Source: Ulva prolifera
Taxonomy: Eukaryota; Chlorophyta; Ulvophyceae; Ulvales; Ulvaceae
Direction of reading: 5' to 3'
Length of the DNA stretch: 64,000 bases
Assembly: GCA_023078555.1 (NCBI GenBank)
Contig: CM041196.1
Coordinates: 1,488,001 to 1,552,000 of the forward strand
Shown here: one piece after another, positions 50,101-61,514 of the stretch
Layout of the letters: each line of letters opens with the position of its first letter
Position numbering within the stretch: the stretch's first letter is position 1
Position numbers and translations under genes: made by a program
Notes under the pieces: generated by a model
Seen by the model: the letters and a program-made list of their open reading frames with translations, nothing else
Databases searched by the model: none
What the model was told of the DNA's origin: nothing

Positions 50101-53100
50101 TTCACCCCATAGGGCCCACAAGGTGGTCATGACCGGTCAGGACAGATGGGGTAGCTGGTGAGCCTAGGCAACAGGTGCACCGTACTCCAATTGGAACCTC
50201 CAAACACGTAAACCATGGTGCCGCCGATGGCACGAGGTAGCATCGCAGCGCGCGTCACCACTACCATAGTTAGATTATGTTTTTTATGTAGCTACTACAC
50301 GAGAAAGTAGGTGCATGTCTCAACGCAATATGCACATGCTTGTCATCGAAATTCAACGTTGTCGAAAGCAAACTCTGTGAGCGCCTAGAGGCAGTTGCAC
50401 TCCATGTCCCCCCCAGCTAGCATGACATAGGTATTACAGGTAGCATGACATGAATTTCCATTCTATATCGCCTGCAAGCATGCAAGTCAGATGCAGTAAC
50501 CACAGTGCTACATGGTCAAGCCTGGCTGTGCACACGCCAACCATTGTCCACAATGTAGCAGCCACCTCATGAGGAGCTGTGATACACCTATACATGGGTA
50601 TGGTGCAATGAGGGTCCGACAGGGATTCTGCGCGTGTGTAACTGTGCTTGTTTGGTGTGCATCGACTTCAGCTGCGCACCATGATGTTGAGCTTTTGCCT
50701 GGCACATCCTGATCTCTGCATCTCTGCAGTTTTCTCCCACGCACCCACACAAAAAACCACACACGTATCAGTACTGGACAGGCAGGGACGGAGGCACGGG
50801 GGGTTGGCACGCACCACGCCCGTGGCAGGAGCCGGTTGGGCGCTAGCATGGGCTGCCCTCGTGGGCGCCACAGCTGCTGTGGCTGCCGCAGGTGACAGGT
50901 CGCGCACACGGGCTGCGGCCGAGGGGGCGTCACTCACCTCCAGCTTCACGATCGCGGATGAGGCTCCCTTCCCTGGGCCAGGGCCTTGCCTGGCGGAGGG
51001 AGCATCTGCGATGGGGACGCCTGCCTGCCCTGCCTGTGGGGCGGCTGGCGAAGCAGAGCGCATGTGCTGCTGCAGCATGGAACTAGAAGCGGCGGCCATG
51101 TGGAGCTGCGACTCGAGCGGTGTCGGTGACGCAGCGGCGGACCGCGGAGTGGCACTGGCTGAGCGCACTGCACTTGTGTCTGGCAAGGCAGGCGCGCTGC
51201 GCGCTGTGGCGCGCGCCGGGTCACCGGGGGCCCCCTGGAAAGGAGGTGAGGTGGCGGAGGTCAATGCGGCCGTCTGCGGCGGCACCTGAGGGGCGGCCGA
51301 CCGCGTCGGGGCGCCGTGCATGCCTGCGCCTTGCGGCGGAGGGTGTGTCGGCTCGGACACCGCGGACGCGGACGCACGGGCGGCCAGGGTCGCCGCGGCA
51401 GCCTCCACGGCGGTCGGCGTACGCGGCTGTGCCGCTGCCGCACGGGAGGGCGAGTGCTGCGGACGGGCGGCTGCGGCGCGGGCGCTTGTGCCAGGGTACA
51501 CAGCGCGCTGAGCAGGGGCTAGAGGCGACGGAGACGGGTGGGGGGAACGAGGCGGCGCCTCGTGCGACCGCACGGGGGAGGCTGTGTTGCGGCCGCCGGT
51601 GTTGATGAGCGGCACCGTGGCGGTGGGGTGCTCCCGCTCCCGGAGCTCCCGCAACACGTCCGAGATGCTCTGGCCGTGGTGCGGGCGCGACGCTGTGGGG
51701 CTTGCGCTCCCCGCGTGTTGAGCTCCCTGCAGGCTGCTCCACGTGTTGTCAAGAGTGAGGCAACTTACCACAGGGGAGGGTGGGGTGTGGGGCACGGGGA
51801 GCGCAATGTATGCATCTAGACGTCTTTGTAGACGCAGTGCACGTACGCGCATGTCCGCAGCGCGAGCGTTCGCGCCAGACTGGCATGCATGCCTGAGTGT
51901 GCAGCTGGGGGAGACAGGGGCCGTGGCCAGGAGAGAGCCGCGAGGAGGGGAACGCACCACCAGCTGCTGCTGCTGCCCCGGAGTTGCGGAGGCGGCCAAG
52001 GACTTCCGGAATGCCTGCACCAGCTGTGCCTGCTCCTGCGACTGCTGCTGCCGTGGGGCCTCCACGTGTCGAACAAGCCGCCGCTTGAGCTCCTGGCGCG
52101 CCCTCTCCTCCGCCGCCTCGCGTGCCGCCGCCTGCTGCTCCAGCTGCTGCTGCTGCGCAAAAAAGTGCTGCTGCAGGGCCAGCAGTTCCTGCGCCTGGGT
52201 GTGAGACGTGCTAGCGGCAGCCTCCGGCGGAGAGCGCCCCGGCTGCGACGCTTGCGACTGCGGCAGCCCGCCACTCGCAGCCGCATGCGGCTGCTGCAGC
52301 TGCGCAAGCGCCTGCAGCACCATCTGCTGTGCGGTCAGCTGCGCCGCGGGCTCCCCTGCGAGCTGCGCAGTCAGCTGCGCCGCCAGCTGCACCACCTGCA
52401 GTGCTGCGCTCTGCAACGCCGGCTGCGCGCCTTGCGGCGCCGGCAGCGCTGCTGCTGGCTGCGCCGTGTCCAGCAGGGTTCTCGCAGCTTGCTGCAATGC
52501 CGCGTCCAGGCGTATCTGCTCCTGCGTCGCAGGCTGCGCCGCCGGCGCGCTCGCCGGAGCAGGACCTACTTGCGCCTGCGGCGTCGCGGCCCCACACGCG
52601 GGCTCGCCGCTGTCACTTGGGATCTCGATCCCTGCGGCTGAGATGCCCTCCACCAGCAGCCCGCGCGCCTTGAGGCTCAGCGCGTGCTTCATGAATCTCT
52701 CGAGGGAACGCGCGCCGATGGCGGCGTACGCCCGCTGCACCTCGCGGAAGGTGAAGCCGTGCGCCATGCATTGGTGCCACAGCGCCGCACACACCTCGCA
52801 TGCGCAGAACACCGGCTCCTTCACGCACAGGCGGCGCATCTGGCGGCAGATCACACACTGGCCGTTCGTCCTGAAGTTCGCCGGGTCGAGGGCGGGTTCT
52901 ATTTTCACTCTGACCTGTGCCTGGGGTGCAAGCACGCTCTCCCTCGCTCGAGCCACACCCCCACCGGATCCCTTCCCACCGGCTGGGACCGGACTCCCTG
53001 CGGCCCCTCCCGTTGTGCAGCCCCGCGAGTCCCCGTCCGTCGGCACCTTGGCCCGCATCGACATGATTGCAGCAGCGACATCCTCCCGAACTGGGCCCGC

Positions 53101-54456
53101 CGCCGCATGCGGCCCCCGCCCCGGATCACCGCCGTGGCCGCCGCTGCGGTCCGGCCCATGCCGTGCCTGCGGTGGCCTCGTACCGGCATACTCAGCTGCT
53201 GGTGCATCGGCGATACGGGAAGCTTGCGGCTGTGTGCCTCCGGCCGCGGCCGCATTCACTGCCGCCGTCATGGCGGACGGCGCGTGGGCCCTGCCTCCAC
53301 TCACCTGTACAGCGTTGATCTGGCAGATCGCGCGGTAGCACTGCTCAGCCGGAAGCTGCAGCAGGCGGCGGTCCGCGGCGAAAATCTCCACGACCCTCTG
53401 CTTTGTCACACCGGCGCTCTGGCAGGCCGCCACAAACTCGCCGCAGCGGGTACACACCAGCGGTGCCTCCTGTGGACACGCAGCCGTTTTCTGCGACCCT
53501 GACACCTGAGCGTTGCAGATGCTGCAGCGGACGGGGCCCCCAGGCTCATCTCCAGATGCATGCGAGGCCGCATCAGAGCCGCTCCCCCCTCCCCCTCCGC
53601 CGCCACCGGCGCCAGCGTCCCCCCCAGCTTTGCCCCCACCCCCGGCGGCGCGGCCGGAGCTGCTGCCACGGCCTTGCTGTGCTGCGTTCCCCGCCGGAGC
53701 GGGACCAGCCGGGGCGGGTCCGCGGCTTTGCTGCTCTGCCGGCCTCGCCGGGCTGGACGCTGGCTGCTCCGGACCTTCCGGACGCACTTCGCGCATGCTG
53801 CCATGCGTGCCGTCGAACTGAGCCGGGCCCGGCCCTCCGCTCACCGTCGGGCCGCTGTCTGCGTGCCGCGGTGTGCGCGGTTTTCGGGCGCTGCGGGAGG
53901 CGCCGCGGGACGCCGCGCGGGTGTGCTCGCCGCTCCTGCCGCGGGACCTGGGGGCCGCAGAGTCACCGTGCGAGTACTGGGATCCGGAGGAGGGGTTGTG
54001 CCGGACCGCAAGAGGCGCCCGGCCCGGCTGCTGCGCATGCCTCAGCCGGCGCTTGCCCAGGAGCTTCCGGCGCAGGCTGTTCGAGCTGGTGCCGGGGTCC
54101 GCACGGGCACGCGGCGCCCTGGGGCCCACGTGCTGTGTGTGGCTGGAGTGCGCCACGGGCATGAACCTGCGCCGATTGCGCTGTAGCGGAGTCATCGGGA
54201 GAAGCAGCGGAGCTGCCGTCTTGTCTGGTGGGCTGTGTAGGGGTGGCTGCGGCTGGGCGGGAGGGAGCGGGCGCATGACGCTGCTGGGGCGAGGGGCGTT
54301 GGAGAGGCTCCAGGAGCGCGCATGCTGGCGTGGTGGGTCTGCTGTGGTCAGTGTACGCGGCTGGGGTGCATGGATGTGATCAGGTGCCACTGGTAGAGGT
54401 GGCGCCTGGTCAATTAGGTGTATGTCCTGGGAAAAGGCGTGGAGCATGTAGGGCAT
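44168..54456 (-). CDS. Very large low-complexity protein with two related Cys-rich modules
   Basis: Proposed exons: 51958-54456, 50815-51726, 48589-49462, 47713-48264, 45861-47210 and 44168-45576, with donors GTGCGT or GTGCGC (GTGTGC once). Phases close exactly at 2532 codons. The first intron (51727-51957, 231 nt) has no in-frame stop and may be retained. Residues 1-300 are basic and Pro/Arg/Ser-rich with a Gly run. Near residue 311 is CSIC-x12-C-x7-CTRC followed by a helical ACQSAGVTKQRVVEIFAA. A shorter relative is near residue 535 (CVIC ... CACEVC, then HQCMAHGFTFREVQRAYAAI). Gln/Ala-rich coiled coil follows (QQHFFAQQQQLEQQAAAREA), then over 1,000 Pro/Ala-rich residues, a folded-looking stretch (HMNTAAVHSLMPHFLRLVSK) and a final helical part (LWQQFQDVVGKGLPPLVLRE) with basic KRRAS and KKRTRR tail. 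A nuclear regulator or scaffold is plausible; I do not recognise the family. Confidence 0.7.
48339..48440 (+). mobile_element. hAT-type MITE, copy 3 (102 bp)
   Basis: Perfect termini CAGTGTTGGGTCG and CGACCCAACACTG. Flanks GCACAAGG and GCACGAAG look like a decayed 8-bp target duplication. Lies in the intron 48265-48588 of the large Cys-module gene. Confidence 0.88.
49622..49689. repeat. Three tandem units of about 23 bp
   Basis: Unit core GCAGTTGTTCTATGCAG repeated three times in the intron 49463-50814 of the large Cys-module gene. Confidence 0.9.
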
Positions 54457-54648
54457 GTCGGGGCAAGGAGCAGGCCAGCCTGCATGGATTCTACGACCAG
54501 ATCAGGCACAAAACTATTCATGAAAGGAATGAAACAAACGTGCTGAGGACACGGGCGGGCTCTGATTTCATGGCGCCCCGCCTTTGCGGTGTCAAAGTAT
54601 TACTTGTGGCCTGGGTGCTTCGTGCTGGCTTGGTGCTCGCTGATGATC

Positions 54649-54688
54649 GCGGTGCTGCCCGCCTCGCCGCCCTTGTCCTTGTAACACA
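54649..54688 (-). repeat. Dispersed TGTGTTACAAGGACA-type motif, upstream of the large gene
   Basis: Minus-strand reading TGTGTTACAAGGACAAGG then GCGGCGAGGCGGGCAGCACC. About 195 bp before ATG 54456, sense to the gene, so possibly in its leader or a 5' intron. Confidence 0.75.
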
Positions 54689-57562
54689 GCACTTGCACAT
54701 GTTATGTGTGTCTGGTGATCCAGCACACGACGATACAATATGCAGCACGGCACTGCTCATGCAGGTCGCAAGCGAGAGGCTTTGGCCATGTAGCGCTTTA
54801 GTCTAGCTAGGTTTTCAATTTGTTACATTACTTGTACATGGCCCACGCGCAGTAGGTGTGGTTGAAAAGCAGCAAGCCCTTTCCGGGCCTACCTCCGAAG
54901 TGCCTGGCTCTCAAGACAATTATTCCCATCCGTGTAAACAGGATGCTGCTCACGATGTGTGTGTCTGTGTCTCACATTTCATGTGGTGCGTCTATGTGCT
55001 AAGGACAAAGTGGTGTGTCTGAGTCTCACAGTTCATGTACTTACAGCCCTCACTTGCGCCGATACAGCGAGCCATCTGCGTACTGTGTGCACACGCTTGC
55101 ACGAATGGCGCTGCGTTGTCAAGGCGGTGGCTTCGCAAAAAGGTTCCCCTAGTCGAGCATGGCGGAAGTTGGCTGTATCTCGAGATATTGGATGACATGG
55201 GGGTGCGCGGGGAAGCAAGCGTACGGCTGTACGGGCGCACGCGCACAGACAGTGGATGTTTAAGATACTGGCGCTATGTGCCTGAATGTTGGGTCATTGT
55301 ACGAGTTGAAGACCCCAGGCATGAGCATGGCCGAGTGGCAGTGCTGCCGTGAGCATCGTTGTACACAGTGGGCTGCGAGTGCGTGCGCGGCTGTTCGCGG
55401 TAGACCACTCGGCCTCTACCAGCGTGGCAGAAGATCGCAGAAGAACGTGGATGCTAAATGCAGTAGCAGGTAACACCAGGCGTGCACGCATGTTGGATGC
55501 TGTTGGCTTCACCGGAACGGGGGACCTGGGGCCGCGTGGGGCTACTGCGACACTTGCGCGGGGCAGATTTCAGCTCCGGTGGTGCACAGCGTATTGCGGC
55601 TGTAACATAAAATCTAGTGGGTGTAAATATGGTCGGGCAACATCTTTTTAGGAGTCAATTATGAGACAGCACTCCGAGATTGCTGAACACTCATCCGCAT
55701 CATGAGAAGCACGAAAAGACGGACCTTCTGTGACTAGCTTGCCGTAACCCACTAGCCGTCCACCAGCATCAATCATTACTTATAGTGTACCACCAGCTGT
55801 CCGCGTCTCTTCACCACGCGTCGCAGTCAGCTTTCGAGCGCATCAGTTCCCAGCGCTGTGTCTCAACACATCCCCGCTATTCTCTGCAAGCCACATGGTG
55901 TGTCAAGCTGAACATCAACTTATCCATGGATTATGCGACTACAGTGCAATCTTCACTTTGTTGTTTGTCGTCACGGCGCCATTGAAGTGCTCAGCCTGAG
56001 CTCAGTCCTCGACGGGGCTTCGCTTTCAGCACTACCACCGAAAGAGTAATACAAAGTAAGGAAATGGGGAAAGCTTAGAATTATGAAAATGCATAAGCAC
56101 TTGGACGGAAGCAATACGGCGCCCAGCCTATACGCCGAAGACGCACCGCTCAAAGTACAGCTCTGGATCCAACAGTCGGCAATTTTTGTGCCCTTGCCAA
56201 GACTAGGCCCGAATGATCAATTTATTTGGGGAATCAAACCACTGCATCTATGCAATGGCCATTGAGGAACAGACGTCGCTGCATGGGCCTGAAGCTAAAC
56301 TCAGGCTGTGCTGAAGAATGCGCAGCAGCTGCTACCGCAAACAGCAGAGCCATATTTCAGAGGGCGATCATCACACCTGGAAAGATGCTGCACCATTCCT
56401 TTACGCTTGCTGAAGCTTGACGGAGACTTGCATCCGCGTGAGTCGCCAGCATCTATGTGGCTTTCAGACGGCTGAAGAAAAAAACATTGTCAACACGACT
56501 TCTTGGTCCTGCAAGTGCCCTGTTGCTCAGTCAAGGTGTCTTACTGCTTATTCAAGGTCTGCATCTTGAACTGACGAACCTATCATTACCTGTGGCCACG
56601 CGCATGCATGACGCTGCTCCATTGTGCATGCTCATGAGTCGATGCTGCATGCATGCTGTGATCGATCTATCTCGAGGCTACAGGTAGGCTGGCCTCTGGG
56701 TGTACCTGCACTATTGCATCCTCCGATCCAGCTCAGAAACAGTGAGGCTCTCGTATGATGTCTGAATCAAGGGAATAGCGTTTTCCCACTCTCAGATTCA
56801 GGTGCGACTCAGATGACCTGCCATCACGTGTGGTATAAACATGCGTTTTGGGTCTCAGAACGCCAGATCATGCGCCTTAACTCAAGAGCATACTTACATG
56901 CATGGATGGCTCCCCGCTATGTCGTGATGTTCGGTAAATAAGCATGAGGCAACTTCGCGACGCCTCAATACCCTGATGCCTGCTCGCATGCCCAGATCAC
57001 ACGTTACCTGTCAGCCACCTGGCCGGCGCTACCGCACACAAGATGGCTTATACCACAGGCTCGGCGTGAGCCGGTGCTTCACTAGTGGAGCAGGCGCCAG
57101 TCGTCCATGCGATGTGTTGGCAGACGCGTTCACGATAATGCATGAGTGGCACGTCTCACAGCTAGCGCACAGGCGTGCCCGCGTGGACATGTGCACCTGC
57201 TGTACCGCGTTATACCGGTGCAGGGTGCAACAGGCGATGACGGTTGCACGTGCACAGTACTAGTGGCGCGTGAGACACGAGAACGATGCCGCAGACCAAC
57301 GACCGGGCACAGACGAACACAGCACAAGAATCTTACATGGAGCTAGCAGCCTCCGCTGACACTCTGACATCCACAAAAACTCACACAAGGACAAATGTGT
57401 TCACTCATCCATGGATCGCCTCGTACGCGTACACCGAGACGTGTGGGACCGGCCGTGCACAGCATCACGGCTCAAGGATCCAAGCTGGGCGTGCTGTGCT
57501 GATCGTATTATCGTGATGTGTCCGTCCGAACCCGTCCATCCTTCTGTACGCTGTGCGTCCCT

Positions 57563-57608
57563 GCGGTGCTACCTGCCTCCTCATGAGGATGATCAGCCTT
57601 GTAACGCA
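57563..57608 (-). repeat. Dispersed TGTGTTACAAGGACA-type motif, copy at 57563
   Basis: Minus strand: GCGTTACAAGGCTGATC ... GGAGGCAGGTAGCACCGC; core expanded by a few bases. Confidence 0.55.
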
Positions 57609-57917
57609 CGCACCCCACGTACAATACTGCCGGAGATCCGGCATGCAGACCAGGGTCCCCTGCAGCTGCTTCTTACAACTGTGCCTGCATCTGATGTGCA
57701 GGTGCAAATGGCTGGTGGCGTCATCTCGCGTGAGCAGATCTTCACATTCGGTGGTGTTGTATGTTGTGTATGACCAGTGCTCTACAAATCGAACGGTTTC
57801 CCGACAAACAAAATGAAAAAAGGGGGAAAACCCGACGGCCCGATGGCCAGCGAAGGGACTCGGAGTCGTCGGTTTCCTCGCCGACGCAAATTCCTCGAGG
57901 GGTCTTCAAGTTGCGTA

Positions 57918-57968
57918 TATCAAAAGAGTGAACGGAAGAAGACAAGCACCAAAACCAAATCTCGTCCG
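57918..57968 (+). repeat. Retroelement-end fragment, diverged copy
   Basis: ATCAAAAGAGTGAACGGAAG, then a diverged AACCAAATCTCGTCCG end. Same family as 63713-63762. Confidence 0.65.
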
Positions 57969-58284
57969 AGTCAACAGCAACACATACATAACATGGTCTT
58001 GCGGTGCAAACCGATTACAAAAGAGCCGATCGTTTTCCCGACCATGGTATGAGGCAGGCCTGGAGGACGCGATCCTGCCGGACTGAGGTGTGGGTGCGGT
58101 TGTAGTGTGATGGTTTATGTGTTACGAAAGATTGAACGTGTATATGTGTTGCTGTGGGAGCGATGATTACAAAAGAGCGATGATGATGTTACAGAAGAGT
58201 GGACGGGCTGTGAGAGTCCCTGACGGTCAGAATTGACGGACGATGTATGGAGGTCCGGGGCAAGAGTGTGTGTTGAAGTAATAT

Positions 58285-58336
58285 CGGATGAGATTCGGTT
58301 TCAGTGTTTGTTTTCTCCCGTTCACTCTTTTTTAAC
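58285..58336 (-). repeat. Retroelement-end fragment, inverted copy
   Basis: Complement of the 58583-58633 copy, with which it forms an inverted repeat with a loop of about 250 bp. Confidence 0.8.
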
Positions 58337-58582
58337 ACGGACGATATATGCCTTTCATACAGGTACCTGTAACGGCAGGGCTGTTATGTCACCGCGTGAT
58401 ACAGTGACACACTCCACTCGAAGAATCAGGGTCACAGAAGAGCAAACGGGTCTACGCGTAGCTACGCCAACACAGCGCAGGAGGCCTTCTCTAAACAGAA
58501 TGCTCACACTGCAGCAGCGCCACACACACGCTCCCTCCGTTCCGGCGGCACTGGGCTCTCGAGCTCGTGAATAGCAGTGACT

Positions 58583-58633
58583 TTACAAGAGAGTGAACGG
58601 GAGAAAACAAACACTGAAACCGAATCTCATCCG
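58583..58633 (+). repeat. Retroelement-end fragment, direct copy
   Basis: TTACAAGAGAGTGAACGGGA ... CCGAATCTCATCCG, nearly identical to 63713-63762. Confidence 0.85.
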
Positions 58634-59427
58634 AATCAACATCAACAGAGTGAACAGCAGTTGACAGACAGCATCTGCCCACGCGAGATGACGAGACCAG
58701 GCATCTAAATTCGGTCACGCAGAGCAGATTTGTTTCTGTAGATATGGTATGAGGTATGCCAATTGGCGACTAATTTGCAAGCCGCAGCCGCAGGGGACCC
58801 ATAATTTTCCAATATACTGAAGCTCGCTTTCGGACAATTACTCTTAGGACCCACGGCGTAGTATACTGTGATGAAAGTGCATCCGCACGAGCGGTGTCGA
58901 CGCCGCGTACTGTGTCACATGTATGTTATAACATTGATCCCGGCAGACATACATCTAGGTCGTGTGAAGTTCTCGCCTGACGCGACGGGTCATATTCACC
59001 GCGCGCGGCACACACCTGGCCGGATTCAACGACGCGTCGTAGAGCTGCCTTAACGCAGCACCGACATCTGACATCGGCGGCCGTCACGTGGGCACAACAC
59101 GCGCCGCGTGTCAGCCAGCCGTACGAGATACCGAGGGTTATATCGCTGACGACAGCTGCCGGGCTGGTGATGGGTCACGCGCACGTGCACAGTCAAGATC
59201 ACCATATCTCGAGCTACCACGGGCGCTCGCAGACCAGCCAACGGCATACAACGCTGGTGTTTAGTGTTTGTCTTCTTGCTTTTATAACTCAGCACAAAGT
59301 TGTGTTTACGTGCTCGAGCGCCGTCCCCAGACAGTCTCGTACCGGTACCCTCGAGATCCGTCCTCCCACGTTGCGGGCTGTGGACCCACATGGACAATCA
59401 TTCACATTGGCAGGGGGCACCTCGGGC

Positions 59428-61397
59428 TCACGACTCAGGCACAGGCAGCGGTGAACCCTCACTGTCTTCCGCAAACTCATCCTCATCCGTCACTACAAAC
59501 AGGTCCTGCTGCAGAGCCGCCGGCACCGCGGTCCCCCGCTCCCTCCCAAACAAGGCACACAGCACCCTCGACACGGCGCTGTCATGCTTGGACAGCCAGT
59601 CGAACGTGTTCCCGGGGCCGAACAGCAGGTACACCACAAAGCCCGCGTAGAACAGGCAGAAGGTGACCGTCAGCAGCCCCAGCACCGCGTTCTCGAGCCC
59701 CCCGACGAGGTAGTACGCCACCAGCGAGAGGTTGAGCACCAGCAGGAGGCCGCAGATGAGCTGCACCGCAGTGCGGAATGTGCGCTTCAGCACAAAGTCG
59801 GGGCCCATCACATCGACGCGGGTGCTCATGTAGAGCACCGGGATGAGCGCGAACGGCAGCTGCACGCTCTGCAGGACATTCAGGCCCTGGTTGAGCGTGT
59901 CCATCTCGTTCGTGCCGGCGTACACGACCGCGACGGCGAGCGTCGGCACGAGGGCGACGGAGCGCGTGATGCACGCCCGCATCCACGCCGGGACGTGCAG
60001 CTCCATGAAGCCCGACATCACAAACTGGCCGGTGTAGGTGCCGGTCATGGTGGAGGACTGTCCAGCGGCAAAGAGGCCGATCGCCCAGATGTACTTCATC
60101 GCGGGCCCGAACTTCTCCCCGAGGTGCCTGCACACACGCGCCGCGTCAGCGCATCTGCATCGGGTGAGCCATGGGCGCCATCAACACCTTGAGGTGGTCG
60201 TATGCTGTGAGCCAATGCACGAGATGCACCCGCCGCAGAGCACTGCGGAGGCACGTGCACCTGCTGTTGAGAAGTCTTCAATAGTCTATAGACAACAGAC
60301 GCTCGCGCCGATGCGTGCAGGCACTGGCGCAGAATACACGAGCGCCTGCGCTCCGCGCATTGGGGTCCGTTGGGGTCCGTTGGGGTCAACGTCCCACTGC
60401 CATGGTGACTGCCCAGAAGCGGAGCACCGGTAGATCGCCAAGTGATGCTCATGCTTTCATGCTGCACTCTCAGCGGTCACGAGCCCAGGGTACATCTCTG
60501 TGCTGAGCAATAGGCGAAATCGGAGCCGATTGTGAATGTGCTTGCCAGCGGGGGCTTCGCAGTGTGATCAGCTCACAGGTGCAGGTTTCGATGACCATGT
60601 AGCTGAAATTTGCCTGCAATGCCATGCACAGCCACATGGAAGACAACTGTTGAGACCAGTTACTGTTCTGTGCACGCTGCTACCGTGGCGTGAACACCAG
60701 GCAGGAAACGCCTGTCATACGGGAGATGTGTGATCAAGACACACACAGTGCAGGACTGTGCAACCACGACCCGCCCCCGCGATCGAGCTGGACCGGACTC
60801 AGCAGACGGTCACTTGACAGCAATTCTGTCCTCAAATCAAGACGGCGGCACGCATCACTCGTGCACATCAGCCACCTTCATGCACCCATAAATTCGGGGT
60901 ACAGACCTGTTGCAATGACCTGATTCAAATCAAGTACGTGCATCGGTATGCAATGGCACGTGTCACACATGTGTACAGATACAATCTGCTGCAGTGTTGA
61001 CCAGTATCAGGGCTGCAGTCCTGACTTGGACATAAACGTTTGGAATTGTTTCACAGAATCGGGCCCGACGACACAACACTAGTGAAGAATACAACACTGT
61101 TGGGGGGGGGGGGAAAGGGAGGCGTACTGGCCAGCAGTCGAGAGGCCGACCTCCGCAATGGCGTGCTCCTGGTTGTGGAACCCGGCCGCAAAGACGGCCA
61201 TGAGGGAGAGGTTGATGACGACGGTGATGGAGAGCGAGACGGCGCTCTCGATGGCGTTGTACACGATCGCCTCGCGCTTCGCACCGCGGTGGCGCAGGTC
61301 GATCTTGCGCGACTGCACGAGCGCGCTGTGCAGGAAGATGTTGTGCGGCATGACGAGTGCGCCGACAATGCCGACCGCGATGTTCATGTGCGACCAC
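59428..61397 (-). CDS. NRAMP: NRAMP-family divalent metal transporter, C-terminal part
   Basis: Two exons: 61128-61397 and 59428-60127 (stop TGA). The split codon CA/G restores AGQHLGEKFGPAMKYIWAIG. NRAMPs are proton-coupled Mn/Fe transporters of plasma, vacuolar or endosomal membranes. The first exon opens WSHMNIAVGIVGALVMPHNI and FLHSALVQSRK: TM6 with the MPHN metal-binding motif. VYNAIESAVSLSITVVINLS is TM7. The next exon begins with the NRAMP transport signature (GLFAAGQSSTMTGTYTGQFV), then TMs 9-12 and an acidic tail with DEDEFAEDSEG. The amino-terminal spans (including DPGN of TM1) are absent. The exon 61128-61397 has a clean acceptor (GATGTGCAG), so more exons must lie upstream, separated by an intron longer than 2.6 kb, or the gene is truncated. 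Confidence 0.93.
60361..60387. repeat. Three tandem TGGGGTCCGT units
   Basis: Short tandem array in the NRAMP intron 60128-61127; the third unit ends CAAC instead of CCGT. Confidence 0.85.
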
Positions 61398-61481
61398 CTG
61401 CACATCGATCCGCCTGTGAGCTATGGCTTGGGGGCGTTGTGCCGGATTGGTGTACCTTTTCTTGCGCTGCTCGCTGGTCCC

Positions 61482-61514
61482 GCGTTGCTACCTGCCTTGT
61501 CGTCGTGACCCACA
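61482..61514 (-). repeat. Dispersed TGTGTTACAAGGACA-type motif, copy in NRAMP intron
   Basis: Minus strand: TGTGGGTCACGACGACAAGG then CAGGTAGCAACGCG; sense to NRAMP, about 85 bp upstream of exon 61128-61397. Confidence 0.65.

Larger units (their letters stand above)
54457..59427. other. Intergenic region between the large Cys-module gene and NRAMP
   Basis: Five kilobases without a supported gene. Dispersed-motif copies at 54649 and 57563. Retroelement-end fragments at 57918, 58285 and 58583. The frame at 55114-55352 (WLRKKVPLVEHG ... LYGRTRTDSG) is protein-like but unassigned. Confidence 0.6.

Noticed and set aside
52800-53540. Resemblance of the Cys modules to nuclear-receptor DNA-binding domains
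   Set aside because: The spacing differs (x12, x7) and the P-box and second finger are missing; nuclear receptors are essentially animal proteins. Kept only as an unknown Cys module.
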